A DNA stretch of 64,000 nucleotides from Ampullaceana balthica. Taxonomy: Eukaryota; Mollusca; Gastropoda; Lymnaeidae. Under the pieces are notes generated by a model, which worked only from the letters and a program-made list of their open reading frames with translations, ran no database searches and was not told the DNA's origin. Of the stretch, positions 14,601 to 25,089 are shown piece after piece (position 1 is the first letter of the stretch; every line of letters starts with the position of its first letter). The stretch lies in contig CALYLW010000332.1 of NCBI GenBank assembly GCA_944989445.1, forward strand, positions 109,501 to 173,500, given 5' to 3'. Made by a program: the position numbers and the translations under genes.

Positions 14601-17600
14601 GATGCATTTTAAAAGCAGAAATTAGATGAATTTTTTCATTGATCAGTTGATAACGTAAAAGCCCTACTTAAAAATCTTACTTGTTTGCAAAGAGAGTCTG
14701 TTTTATGGTGCCATTCTTATTGCCAGTAGGTGTTGCTATGCAGTCAGTGACTACAAGCTCCAGGCGGCTGTCAAATTCTTCCATGGTCATAGCCATGTTC
14801 AGCCACTCACCCAAGGGAATAGCCACAGGGGTTATCTGTAGCTGGGATTGAGAATGTGTCATTCCTGTAGATTTGCATTGACGCCTGAAAATAGAATGCA
14901 TTTATTTGAAAGCGATAGCAGGGAAATATCTTAAACATAAGGCTGCACAAGTGCAAGTAAACCCCCATTCAAATTAATTTTATGAAATTAATAAAATTAA
15001 AAAGCACACACTATTGATACACATGAACAAAATAGATAAAAATTTAAGTTTAATCAATAAAATTAAGTATTTGGAAAACAAATGGAGATATTATTCATTT
15101 TTAAATGATGATACAATCTTTTCAAAATTTCATTTCAAGCAAATAAATCAGGCCATAAAATGTGTTTATTAATGATTATAATGTTAATTTATTAAAATGA
15201 GATAATCTCTGACATTAAAAATGGATTAAGTTTGAGATTTCTAAAAATAGATTTCAACAGCTGCATACTATCTCAATATCTCAATAACTATAATTTTTCG
15301 AAAAAATGTTGGAAACTAAATGTGAAAATACATAACTGGTTTAGCAGCAATCAAATTTATAATTCATATTAATTTATTATATTCCGGAGGTATAACGTTG
15401 CTCGATTTCTTCCTTTTATTTTTTTACAAGACTTAACTGAAGAATTAGCTTCTTTTTTCTTAAGGTTTACGACAATTATATTTACTAGGCATTTTTTAAG
15501 TATAGGCCCATAAATATCTCACTATAATAAATAATAATAGTTAAATAGTTCACTCAAGTTAGATTAAATGAGACTATTTTTAATCTGTTTTCAGGCTGAG
15601 GATTCAATGTAATTGTGTGGCAGGCTAATCACAGTTATTGGACCTTATTTTTCAATCTATAGCCACTTTTGATTGCTTCACTAAGGTGAAGTAATCTTTA
15701 GGAAAAGTTGTCCTATGACATTCTTGTGAGATGGAAAGTTTAACAAGACTAGGACTGCACTAATAAGGTATTTATGCTGCGTCAATGGTATATGGTATTT
15801 TAACCACAAATTAATTTTAGATTTTTTTTTATTTTATAAATATGTCATAACATAAAGCTGCATTTAGACCACAACAAAATAAGAAGTGATGTATAGACAA
15901 ATATGAGAGACTAATTGCTTACTTGAAACGACCCTGTGGCTCTCTGTGTCACAGACTCAGTAACTGCCTGGACTCTTTGAGTCACTTCTTTATCCACAGG
16001 TAATGAGCAAGTAATGACCACTCTGCATAATGAAAACAAACATATGTCATAATAAATCAAAAGAACTAAAAGGTAGTAATGAATAAACATGAAAAAAATA
16101 TTTTGTATTTCCCTTTTGAAAAAACATAGATATTTTAAAATACATTTACAATTTGAACCACAAATTTGATACAAGAACAAGAACAAGCCTGTATAATAAT
16201 AATTGGTAAAAAATACAAAAATTACAAAATTAAGTCTTTAAAATAGTTTTGGAAGTAGCTTTCTGATTTTTATTAATGGCAAACAAGCAACTTTTGTAAG
16301 TTAACCCATATATAACAATAACAATAATGCACTTTTTCAGATATCTATTTATCACAAATGCTCATATGGCATAAAATATATATCACAGAAAGAAAAAAGA
16401 TAAATGAAGGAAGATAACATTTTATATACATGTATATTTATTTGTCATCCCAAGCCAAAAAATTTCCCTAAACATTGTAGTCAGACTGCCTCACCTTCCC
16501 CTTTTTTTTATATGCTAAAAGGAGAATAAGTTTTGTCATTGTTCAAACAGACATTATGCCTCCTTACTGAAAGGCCTTTTTTAAAAATTTGAATAAAAGA
16601 AAGACATGTGTAATATAATATAGATAACACATACACTTTATAAAGGCAAGTTCATTTTATATAAACTTATGCGTACATTGTAAAACTTGTCTATTCCTGA
16701 TGTTTTCCCTGTGCAAGGATTTCTTCCTCTTTACAAATAAAAAAGCTAATATTGCACTTTCAACAGTGTGATTACTTTCAACAATTGCAAGGAAAATGCA
16801 ACAAAAGTCTTGTCATTTTTTATCAGAAATGTTTTAAATTTACAAATGTACCTAATAACATGATACAGAAAAATATGAGTGAATAGACCCATTTAGAAAA
16901 ATAGAAAATTTTCAAAAGTTTATTCCTCTATCTTTTGACCTGTCATCTAGGCATATTCACTAAATATAAAAAAATATTTGTGCCTTTGAAAAAAAAATCA
17001 GTTGATGAAAGTGTTAAACCTTAATAAATCTCTTTATTTCTTAGAATATTTATAAAACACATATGTGCATGTTAAACCAGGCCAACAATTAGAGGAGTGA
17101 CAGCCTACCTGTAGACATTGACCCGTGTGATGGCCCCCTCTTGTGATGTGGCATCATACTTGACCACGTTGGAGTAGATGATGTGAGTGCCATTTCTCTG
17201 GTGACGTTTGGATCAGGATGAAATTAGAGAGCAATCATTGATTTTAAGTACAGAAAAGCTTGCTATTAATATCTTATAGAATAAATAAACACAAAGTTGA
17301 ATTCTGAGAGGGGCACGGATTAATATGATGATAGGCAAAAAGAATAAAGAGAATATAGAATTTGTTTTCATTTAAGAGCCCAAAAGAAAAGAAAGGCTTT
17401 AGTGACCTAATAAAGACTATGGCTTTGTTTTTCCTAAATCATGTAAAAGAAATCTTTCCTTAACAGCCTCCACACCCCAGCCAAAAATATTTTTTTTTAA
17501 TTAAAAATCAAAAAAAGTCTGAACCTACATTTATGGTTGTACCACATTTCTCCACTGGTATTTTAATAGACACATAGTTTGTAGTGGTGGACTTGGTGAC

Positions 17601-20600
17601 GTCTGCACATGATTCGTTCCATATTGACAAATGCTTCTCTTCCAGGTTTGGGTCTTGGGCTCTGGAAAACTGAGCCACCAAGCTGCCCAGTCCACAGGTC
17701 AGAACAGGTATAGGTGCTAGAGTATATTGTGAGTTAGAATAGGTATAGGTGCTAGGGTAGATTGTGAGTTAGAATAGGTATAGGTGCTAGGGTAGATTGT
17801 GAGTTAGAATAGGTATAGGTGCTAGGGTAGATTGTGAGTTAGAATAGGTATAGGTGCTAGGGTAGATTGTGAGTTAGAATAGGTATAGGTGCTAGTGTAG
17901 ATTGTGAGGTCAGAATAGGTATAGGTGCTAGAGTTGATTGTGAGGTCAGAATAGGTATAGGTGCTAGAGTAGATTGTGAGGTCAGAATAGGTATAGTTGC
18001 TAGAGTAAATTAAGAGGTCAGATTAGGTATAGGTGCTAGAGTAAATTATGAGGTCAGATTAGGTATAGGTGCTAGAGTAGATTGTGGGGTCAGAATAGGT
18101 ATAGGTGCAAGAGTAGATTGTGAGGTCAGAATAGGTGTAGGTGCTAGAGTAGATTGTGAGGTCAGAATAGGTATAGGTGCTAGAGTAGATTGTGAGGTCG
18201 GAACAGGTATAGGTGCTAGAGTAGATTGTGAGGTCAGAATAGGTATAGGTGCTAGAGTAGATTGTGGGGTTAGAATAGGTATAGGTACTAGAGTAGATTG
18301 TGAGGTTAGAATAGGTATAGGTGCTAGAGTAGGTTGTGAGGTTAGAATAGGTATAGGTGCTAGAGTAGGTTGTGAGTTAGAATAGGTATAGGAGCTAGAG
18401 TAGATTATGAGGTCAGAATAGGTATAGGTGCTGGAGTAAATTGTAAGATTAGAATAGGTATAGGTGCTAGAGTAAATTGTGAGGTTAGAATAGGTATAGG
18501 TGCTAGAGTAGGTTGTGAGTTAGAATAGGTATAGGAGCTAGAGTAGATTATGAGGTCAGAATAGGTATAGGTGCTGGAGTAAATTGTGAGATTAGAATAG
18601 GTATAGGTGCTAGAGTAAATTGTGAGGTTAGAATAGGTATAGGTGCTAGAGTAGGTTGTGAGATTAGAATAGGTATAGGTGCTAGAGTAGATTATGGCCC
18701 AAAGAAATTAATCAATGATGTCAATAAAACGTAAAAAAGATATATAATCTTTACAACTTACAAACTCAATGACTTGCTTTAATATTTCTAAAAATAAAAT
18801 CTCCACCCAAAAATTAAGTAACTTTGTTATTTAAAGGGAACAAGCAATATATATGAAAATTTACTTAATTAAGATTCCCTAATTCCTGATATTTTGAAAG
18901 CAACATACGTGGAGGCGGTTGGTAAGCAGCAGGAACACACTGCACTCCAGCCAGTTCAAGGTCGTTGGTCAAACAATCAGATTGTGACCAAGCGCCATGT
19001 TGACAGTTCTGAAGTGTAGCCTCGTTGCCTGTGCACTGGACATTGTCTAAAATAACATTTGGGCTACTTGGTTTAAGCTTGTTCTCTGCAGGTATGCCTG
19101 GTTTGGCTGTGTAGTTTGATCTGAAACAAGCAGAAGGGGAAAGCATCTCTTTAATAAAAAAAAACCCGTAAAAAAAACAAGTTTTTGACTATAAAAACTT
19201 TATATAGGAGACATAACTAAAAGAATGTTCATTATAATACAAGACAATCCAAAAATACAAAATTTTAGTTATGTCTTGTAAAACATGTTTAATATAATGC
19301 ACACCGATCGGGAATATAGTTTTTAAAAGTAACGTCAATATAATACGCACCGCGAAACTCTATCTCAAAAATTAACATGATACATAGAGATAAATAAAAT
19401 AATCTAAAAATTCAATAATTTATTTACAGTGCATGCAATCGATCTGAAATTTTGATACATCGTTTTTATGATCGGCACGAGTCTGTCTGCAAAAGTTCAG
19501 CTCGCTAGCTTACGAGGAAGTGGGTTAGAACTATTTTTCTATAGCTGTCTCCAGAGCTATTGGTTAATTAGAACTGTTTCTCTATAGCTGTCTCTAGAGA
19601 TATTGGTTAATTAGAACTATTTCTCTTTAGCTGTCTCCAGCACTAATGGTTAATTAGTTAGGGGTTTTCTCATTTTGGATGTACTTTCTTCCTGTCTGAT
19701 GAATCCTTTAAATGAAAGTACTTACGGATAGCAGAGCTGAGCACAAACAACTTTAGCAGCCACCTCATTCCAGCCATCATCACAGACATATCCCCAGACA
19801 CCATTTGGGTCCTGCACTTGGACGTAACCCATACCGTCAACACCCACTTTCCCGTAAAGCTTTACTGTTGGAGTTGTAATGGTGCCTGATACAGAGGGAA
19901 AAAAATGATTTAAACATTGGATTAGTTAATGTACAACATAATTGTCATGTTTTTATAACACACATTTACAAAATTTTCTGCATGGAATTTTATGATGTTA
20001 GGGAAATTCAAACATAATATTTGTATTGTTTTTAATAGAACACTTGTATCATTTTAATGCCGGTTAGGAGTTAGATGTTATTAAAGATCAACATTGCTTA
20101 TATGCACCTTAATGTGATTACATGTTGTATTTAGATTCTGAATGTTTTACATTGAATCAATTGATAATTATCATATTATGTGTGTTGCTAATTTTATGCG
20201 AAGCGCTGTGAGCCCAGTTGCTTGCTGGGGTACTGGGCAATATAAATGATCAAATTATTATTATTATTATTCTGATAAAGGAGACCTATGATGGAGCAGA
20301 ACCCAGATTCTAACAGCATCAGTTATTATAAGTCTTAACGTCCCATCTCAATTCCTGACCTACTAAATCATAAATGACGTCCATCATGAAAACAAATTTA
20401 ACCTCCAAACACTAATGGCACATCTTTAAACAGCTAATCCTTATTATTGTAAAAATTTATCCTCCTAAATATTAAAGATGATTTCTTTTCCCCTTTGATA
20501 ATCTGTGGACGAAATGATGCATTATTATGTAGGTAGATATAGGTGTTCTTAAATACATATACTTAAAACTTTCCCCTGTTCATTTGACCTTAAGGAAAAC

Positions 20601-22276
20601 TATTTTTTAATGTCATTACATTTCACAAGTTCTTATATGATTAATTTCATTTGTATAGGGCCTTCTAAGAGAAATTAATATTTTCAAAAATTAGGCGACA
20701 TCTGCTAAATAAATTACCTACATTTTCCAGCAATAATACTGGATCCGGCAGTCGTGGTTACAACAGGGGCTGGAGTTACTTGTCCTGAACCAGTATTTTC
20801 ATTGCATTCCGCACCAACTTCAACATCATTGGTTGCCTGTGAGCAGTCGATACTTAGACTTGCCGTGCACTCTGTCAGATTTTTCTCATCTCCTGTACAA
20901 GCAGAGTCATCCATAAGGAAGAGAAAGTTGCCTATTCCATAGATGCTGGTCAAAACAGCTCTACCCCCATTACTGTGGAGAAAAAACAACAAAATCCTGG
21001 ATGTAAAAGTAATCTGAATTTGAAATTAAAAACTTAAAAATTGTCTATTCCTAACTTCAATGTTCTCCATTCCCAAATTTTAAAAAGCCAATAATAATTT
21101 AAACCCCAAAATTAATTGCAGTTAATTTTACTTACTCTAATGCATTAATCTCAACAGAGTTTTAGGTAAAATTTGCATAGCTGCCAAAGTAAAGGCTGTA
21201 TAATATATTATTATTTTTCCAGCTGTATGATTTTTAAGTTCAGAAGCTGAAGCTGCATTTCAAATTTTAATGATTAATTTTCTAAACATATAAAAGAAAC
21301 TATACACATTTTTTTTTAAAGCCAAGATGACATGATTTAGCTCTACTCTCTCTCATGTCCTTGGAAAATGAATGAAAAAGCTGACAAGTCTCAAGAGCTT
21401 GAATGTGCATCATTCTTGTTTATTACTGTGACAAAGTTAGAGCACACCTGTCACAAAGGTTATGCCTCTATTATACTAATTCACACTTTCAATTGAAATA
21501 AAATTTGTTCATGTTTTGAAGCGCTAGCAGAAGAATAGTGACAAAATGTTGTATGTGCTATTTATGAAAATTTAACCAAAGAGACTGAAAAAAAAAGAAA
21601 TAGACTTCAAGGTTTCAATAGTCCCAATAAGCCTTCATGAAACCAAAATAGAAAATAATTTGTGACAACATTTTTTCTGTAATCTCTCCGACAATATGCG
21701 TCTTAATTAAGGGTCCCATCTATCAAAGATAGTTGATAAATTAGAATGAATTAAGAAAAGAGCAAAGAGATTCATTACTGGTGAATATTCAAAACTGCCA
21801 AGAGCAAATCTATCAGATAGAAAAAAAATAATAAAGCAAAGTAGTAATAATTAATAAGGCATTAAATTTTGCCTTGGAAACACACATACATTTAATCCTT
21901 TCTGTCTGCATTCACAAATAGAATGGCTTGCCTAAGCAAACCAGGAAAACCAACACACTATCAATAAATAAGAAAAAACTTACAAAAATGCAAAGCTAGG
22001 CATAAACCATGGATAGGACGCAATAATCTTCTGTGTAGATCGAGTATGTGTAATGTATAAGATAAAACAAGATTTAAATTTTCTATTAACTATTGATACA
22101 CCCTAAAGCTTACGTGTATCCCAGCATCCTGCAGGCAACGATGGCATCCTTATCATCCCATGCATCATCACAAACAGAACCCCAAGTATTGTTGTTATCA
22201 ACTTGAATCTCAATGCGCCCAACCCTCGTTGATGGATTTGTAAAGTTCATCAAGCGAATATTAGTGACCTTTACAC
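11377..22276 (-). CDS. SRCR-ZP domain surface protein, DMBT1-like (5' end missing)
   Basis: Ten exons join in phase on the minus strand: 22114-22276, 20722-20972, 19726-19885, 18909-19120, 17529-17716, 17109-17197, 15923-16022, 14681-14884, 12618-12895 and 11377-11660. They encode two SRCR domains (exons 1-2 and 3-4; each carries a WG.VCDD.W motif and ends near a C-T-G-D/N-E segment), a Thr-rich linker, a ZP domain, an RRRRAAD proprotein-convertase-type site, a Thr/Ser/Pro-rich stretch and the hydrophobic C-terminus VCVFALLILNM. The combination resembles DMBT1/hensin-type proteins, which bind microbes or build extracellular matrix; the actual role here is inferred. No signal-peptide exon was found upstream, although the first visible exon needs a phase-1 partner. 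Exon 14681-14884 has a 1-nt frameshift, so the gene is either misassembled there or disrupted. Confidence 0.85.
11930..12480 (+). repeat. GC-richer block, possible solo LTR
   Basis: This intronic block is distinctly less AT-rich than its surroundings and contains an AATAAAC at 12387 followed by a T-rich end. That layout resembles an LTR with a polyadenylation signal. No matching second LTR, primer-binding site or clear target duplication was found, so the call is tentative. Confidence 0.25.
12618..12895 (-). CDS. ZP-C end and cleavage site
   Basis: It encodes the last conserved ZP segment (FKFGFRFKPFKFTGYDLLYL, then HCDAIICLAS and a C-x-x-x-C pair), followed by GRRRRAAD, a proprotein-convertase-like site that in ZP proteins releases the polymerisation block. 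The phases are 2 in and 1 out. Confidence 0.87.
13280..13553 (-). mobile_element. tRNA-derived SINE, minus strand
   Basis: On the minus strand it has an A-box-like GAGGTCGAGGGGCATGCG, a B-box-like GGTTCGAATTTCC, a body with GTACCTATCAGTAG, and the shared tail TGCATAGAAGGAGTGTCTG ending in GACAAGACAAGA. It belongs to the same family as the copies at 33083, 45423 and 46470. It lies in an intron of the SRCR-ZP gene. Confidence 0.8.
13967..14549. mobile_element. MITE with CGTATATACTCG terminal inverted repeats
   Basis: The left end TATCGTATATACTCGTTC and the right end GAACGAGCATATACGGTA are inverted repeats matching at 16 of 18 positions. Inner arms repeat GCAAGCCGACCCCCC in inverted orientation. 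A related element lies at 53099-53540. There is no coding content. Confidence 0.75.
14681..14884 (-). CDS. ZP-C exon with apparent 1-nt frameshift
   Basis: Entering in phase 0 from the previous exon, it reads ASMQIYRNDTFSIPATDNP, a normal ZP-C start, and would then hit a stop a few codons later. The rest of the domain (VAIPLGEWLNMAMTMEEFD, then LELVVTDCIATP) is in the next frame, and that frame joins correctly to exon 12618-12895. One surplus base in the minus-strand CCCC run (14828-14831) accounts for the shift. It may be a homopolymer sequencing error or a true disruption. Confidence 0.8.
14950..15900. other. Intron of the SRCR-ZP gene
   Basis: This AT-rich intron has no recognisable repeat or exon. 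The introns at 16030-17100 and 17210-17525 are likewise featureless. Confidence 0.45.
15923..16022 (-). CDS. ZP domain, inter-subdomain linker
   Basis: It reads VVITCSLPVDKEVTQRVQAV, then TQRATGSFQ. The cysteine after R-V-V-I-T corresponds to the conserved ZP Cys before the ZP-N/ZP-C linker. The donor GTAAGC leaves phase 0. Confidence 0.82.
17109..17197 (-). CDS. ZP domain, central part
   Basis: It reads NGTHIIYSNVVKYD, then EGAITRVNVYR, the ZP segment in which Y-x-N and the IT-R motif precede the next cysteine. The acceptor is TCACCAG and the donor GTAGGC. The phases are 0 in and 2 out. Confidence 0.82.
17529..17716 (-). CDS. ZP domain, N-terminal part
   Basis: The exon contains IPVLTCGLGSLVAQFSRAQ and NYVSIKIPVEKCGTTIN; the CGT motif is typical of ZP-N. 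Its 5' end (CACCTATACC) is the first copy of the 35/36-bp minisatellite that fills the upstream intron, so the acceptor CTAG lies in the repeat itself. Confidence 0.8.
17700..18692 (+). repeat. 35/36-bp minisatellite (~28 copies) overlapping a splice acceptor
   Basis: The unit reads AGAATAGGTATAGGTGCTAG and continues AGTAGATTGTGAGGTC. About 28 copies run from 17702 to 18692. On the gene strand each unit contains TTCTRAC (branch-point-like) followed in the next unit by CTAG-CACC, identical to the real acceptor at 17716-17718. Copies nearest the exon (17737-17877) are 35 bp; most distal ones are 36 bp. Confidence 0.92.
18909..19120 (-). CDS. SRCR domain 2, second half
   Basis: It encodes NVILDNVQCTGNEATLQNC, the motif NDLELAGVQC and a proline-rich end (YQPPP). 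The acceptor follows TTGTTTCAG and the donor is GTATGT in phase 1. The next exon supplies CA to complete a proline codon. Confidence 0.87.
19160..19480. repeat. Dispersed repeat shared with 51180-51580
   Basis: It contains GAGACATAACTAAAAGAATG, AAACATGTTTAATATAATGC and ATGCAATCGATCTGAAATTT, all found nearly unchanged in the intron of the FN3 gene at 51180-51580. The repeated ATATAATRCGCAC motif is its signature. No transposase or clear ends are seen. Confidence 0.7.
19525..19653 (+). repeat. 43-bp tandem repeat, three copies
   Basis: The unit starts TTAGAACTATTTCTCTATAG and continues through GCTGTCTCCAGAGCTATTGG. Copies begin at 19525, 19568 and 19611. Confidence 0.8.
19726..19885 (-). CDS. 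SRCR domain 2, first half
   Basis: The exon contains VKLYGKVGVDGMGYVQVQD and GVWGYVCDDGWNEVAAKVVC, an SRCR N-terminal half. The phases are 1 in and 2 out, as in the first SRCR domain, which fits duplication of a two-exon module. Confidence 0.88.
20195..20273 (+). mobile_element. LINE 3'-end fragment with (ATT)n tail
   Basis: GCGCTGTGAGCCCAGTTGC followed by GGGCAATATAAATG and an ATT repeat resembles the conserved 3' terminus of a CR1/L2-type LINE (AAGCGCTTTGAG...ATATAAATG). Only the tail is present. Confidence 0.45.
20722..20972 (-). CDS. SRCR domain 1, second half, plus Thr-rich linker
   Basis: It encodes FLMDDSACTGDEKNLTECT and VEVGAECNE, the C-terminal SRCR half with its conserved D-x-x-x-C-x-G-x-E pattern, then a linker containing PAPVVTTTAGSS. 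The phases are 2 in and 1 out. Confidence 0.87.
21735..22066 (+). pseudogene. Decayed LINE 3' end inside the SRCR-ZP gene
   Basis: The text AAAGAGATTCATTACTGGTG and the following bases translate to (R)FITGEYSKLPRA, matching RFITGEYSKLTRI of the LINE at 61116-62385. It ends with the same 3' tail (GGACGCAATAATCTTCTGTG) and an ATAAGATAAA end. It is strongly 5'-truncated and lies just downstream of the first visible SRCR exon. Confidence 0.7.
22114..22276 (-). CDS. SRCR domain 1, first half
   Basis: The exon reads VKVTNIRLMNFTN, then VGRIEIQVDNNNTWGSVCDD and AIVACRMLGYT, the canonical N-terminal half of an SRCR domain. The acceptor is TCACTTTAG (phase 1) and the donor GTAAGC (phase 2). Confidence 0.88.
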
Positions 22277-22471
22277 CTAAAGTGAAGAAAATTGTCATGT
22301 ACACATTTTGTATTTTACCTAAGTTGTGTTAAAAATTAAATAATGTTAGGAAAAGTAACAATTGAAATGTTATAAAAATGGCAGTCATTTACAATATTTA
22401 TAGTTGATTTTTAAATGACATCATTTTATTTTAGAATAAGAAATAAAAATGACATGGTTAAAAAAAAATAG

Positions 22472-23246
22472 TAGGGCTGTTAACGATTAATTTAAATTTA
22501 ATAGTTAACTTTTGGAAAATTAACGATTAATTAATCGTTAATTTCGATTAAAGCCAAAAATTAAAATTTATGACGTCCTTTAACTAACACTTATTAAACG
22601 TTCTTGCTGAAAATCTAAATAACACTGGAATGTCTCCTTTATATATCATCTTTTAACCAAGTGTGTTGACATTATTTGGTTCAAGTACTTCAAGTGATGA
22701 GCGGGTCTAATTGAAAATATAACCAGCCGAGCTGAACCGAGCTGAACAATCATTCACATGGAACTGAGGTAGCTGATAGTTTGCAAACAACGGTCTTGGC
22801 AAGGAATAACATTATCGGATATTGGTGTTAACTAAGTTTCCACCATTGTAGAGGGTTAATGGATTCAGGAACTTTCATCTACATTTTGTAACATAGTAAT
22901 TAATCAGAAGAGCTGTCGTCATTTTCTGTCTGTGAGTCATACTCCATTAATGCCATTAGCTTAATACACTTTTCATTTGGTTTGATAAGTAGTAGAAGTG
23001 TTAGAACCCTGGTTGGCAAACTTTATCAACATTTTGAACATTCCCATCAGTCAATAGTACAAAACCAATTGTTCGTGTAATTGTCAGGAAATTTATTGTT
23101 TATCGGCCGCTATTTTTTTTTGTTTTTTACTTTTTGACTGCCAATAATTTGTAAGTGATGGGTTGATTAATCGTTAAAAAATAATTTAATCGTTAAAATT
23201 TGTTAACGATTAATCGAGAAATTAATCGTTAATTTCCGCAGCCCTA
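22472..23246. mobile_element. TIR element with TAGGGCTG...CAGCCCTA ends
   Basis: The left end is TAGGGCTGTTAACGATTAAT and the right end ATTAATCGTTAATTTCCGCA-GCCCTA, so the ends are inverted repeats. Both arms contain further AATCGTTAA palindromes. AAAAATAG occurs on each side (22464-22471, 23248-23255), compatible with an 8-bp hAT-type duplication but weak because it is A-rich. A relative ends at 47646. Confidence 0.65.
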
Positions 23247-24661
23247 AAAAAATAGGCTTTATATTTTTCATTTTATAAATAGGCAGTGCAGTCAGTAAGG
23301 GCTTCATTCTCATCACAGCATATTATAAGCATTCAGTGTAACATTTCTGGAAATTAAAGATACACAACTGCCTCTAAACTATTGCAAAAGTAAGCATTGA
23401 ATTTCAGGTATTCAAAAGTTAACAATGTTAATACTATTTATCATTATCAAAAGTGCACAAGTTTTCCTTGGTATAATTGTCTGTTACTGCTACCAAGAAA
23501 TGTTCACCTATTAAACTATCTCCTGCTTGATCTATGCCTTGTGTACCAAAACTCCCTATATCACTATAAAACTTCCATTTCATATTTGTCCCTAAGACAA
23601 TGCTTGGTATTTAGTATAGCTTATTTCAGAATTGCAATCTATTTCAATACCATAAGTGACAAGGAAGACTGAAATAATAAAACAACTAATATATTTAGAG
23701 ATGTTAAACAGAGAATGTGTTAAGCTGTATATAATTTTTTTATCATTAGCCTACTAACCATAACTTGTGTTCAGCTGTGTTAGGCTTATAACCAGGAGAG
23801 TAAGCCATACAAATTTAGTAAAGCTTTCCATTTTGCCCGCACTGAAAAAGTGAAAAGTAATAACTTTGATTTATTCAGTATTTGAATTCCATATAATGGC
23901 AGGCCTTGATTTGAAATATTTTGAGTACAATAATAATAAATGTACTATTCTTCAACAATAGCCTACGAGAACAATGGGACCAAAGATCAACTTTCAATGA
24001 TGGTGCAGCATCATAAATAATACTAATAATTAATCATTACAATGAATTATCATAAATTTAAAAATTCTATTGCTATAAATAAAATTTTAAGTTGATAATG
24101 ATTATGAATAGATGAATTGCACATTAAATCTGGCTAGGCCTGAGTTTCTTATAATAATTTCAATCTTTTAGTATTTTTCAAACTGGACCTAGAGCCTAGA
24201 GTTTATTTTATGCCATTGATCTTTAATTTTTCTGCACTTTGTAATATTAAATTAATTTGATTCTAGATAAATATTACTAATAATTAGTACATGAGTAGGA
24301 TAGGCCTATATGTTTCTGTGTCACTTGAACACATTTAATTAATAAGCATCAATTTCATTTTAAATTTAACTACAATATCAAATTTTAAAATAAAATAATA
24401 ATAATATTGCTCATTTCATTAGTGCTGGTACTGGTACCCATACATACTGAAGGAAGAAAAATACAGTAACAGATGGGTTAAATCAATAAAGAGGAGAGTG
24501 AGAGAGAGTAGTGAGATTAAAAGAGCTGAGAATAGAATTTTTTTTTATTTCTTAAAAGTAAAAGTTAAGAATTTAAAAAAAAATAATCATGAGAATGTGT
24601 TATAATCATAATAAGTACATTTGACATTAAAATGAAATGATACATTTTTTGAAGACTTAAG
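23247..24661. other. Non-coding stretch, 5' of the SRCR-ZP exons
   Basis: No exon recognised. If the SRCR-ZP gene has further 5' exons they could lie here or to the right, but I found no convincing signal-peptide exon. Confidence 0.4.
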
Positions 24662-24823
24662 CAGTGGCTTAGCTAGGGGAGGGGGGAGTCCGAAATCGAA
24701 AGTCCCCCTGAGCCCCCACTTGAGGGAGATCCCCCAAAGGAGTGTGCGAAATTAATTTTTTTACATTAAATATAACGCCACCGCCATGTATGCGGGGCCC
24801 CCTAAAGAGGCTAAGCCCCACTG
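24662..24823. mobile_element. 162-bp MITE-like element, CAGTGGCTTAG ends
   Basis: It begins CAGTGGCTTAGCTAGGGG and ends CTAAGCCCCACTG, giving short inverted ends CAGTGG..CTTAG. It is GC-rich against its background. No target duplication was found. Confidence 0.5.
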
Positions 24824-25089
24824 ACCATTGCAAACACTACAACAATGATAGCATTATTCCTAATTTGTATTTTAGTAGCTTGAAATAAGTGTTAAGTTTT
24901 AGACATAAGTATAGAGTAGTTTAAGTCCATTTAGTTAAATTGCTGAACCAAATTAACCAAGAACAAAAATAGAAACACTAGCGGATAGAAGAGCAGAGAA
25001 CAAATAGTAATAATACATTATAATTTCATAAACCTTAAAATTCCAACTTAGAATCGGAAGTGCAACGCAGTCACAATGACAATCTAATA

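Noticed and set aside
17880..18370. 36-bp units as a coding mucin-like repeat between SRCR and ZP
   Set aside because: Some units carry TAA stops on the gene strand and others are 35 bp, so no continuous frame reaches the ZP exon in this sequence. It is kept only as a splicing hypothesis.
23397..23672. A 91-codon plus-strand frame
   Set aside because: It is AT-rich with hydrophobic low-complexity content, no domain, no splice context; most likely chance.
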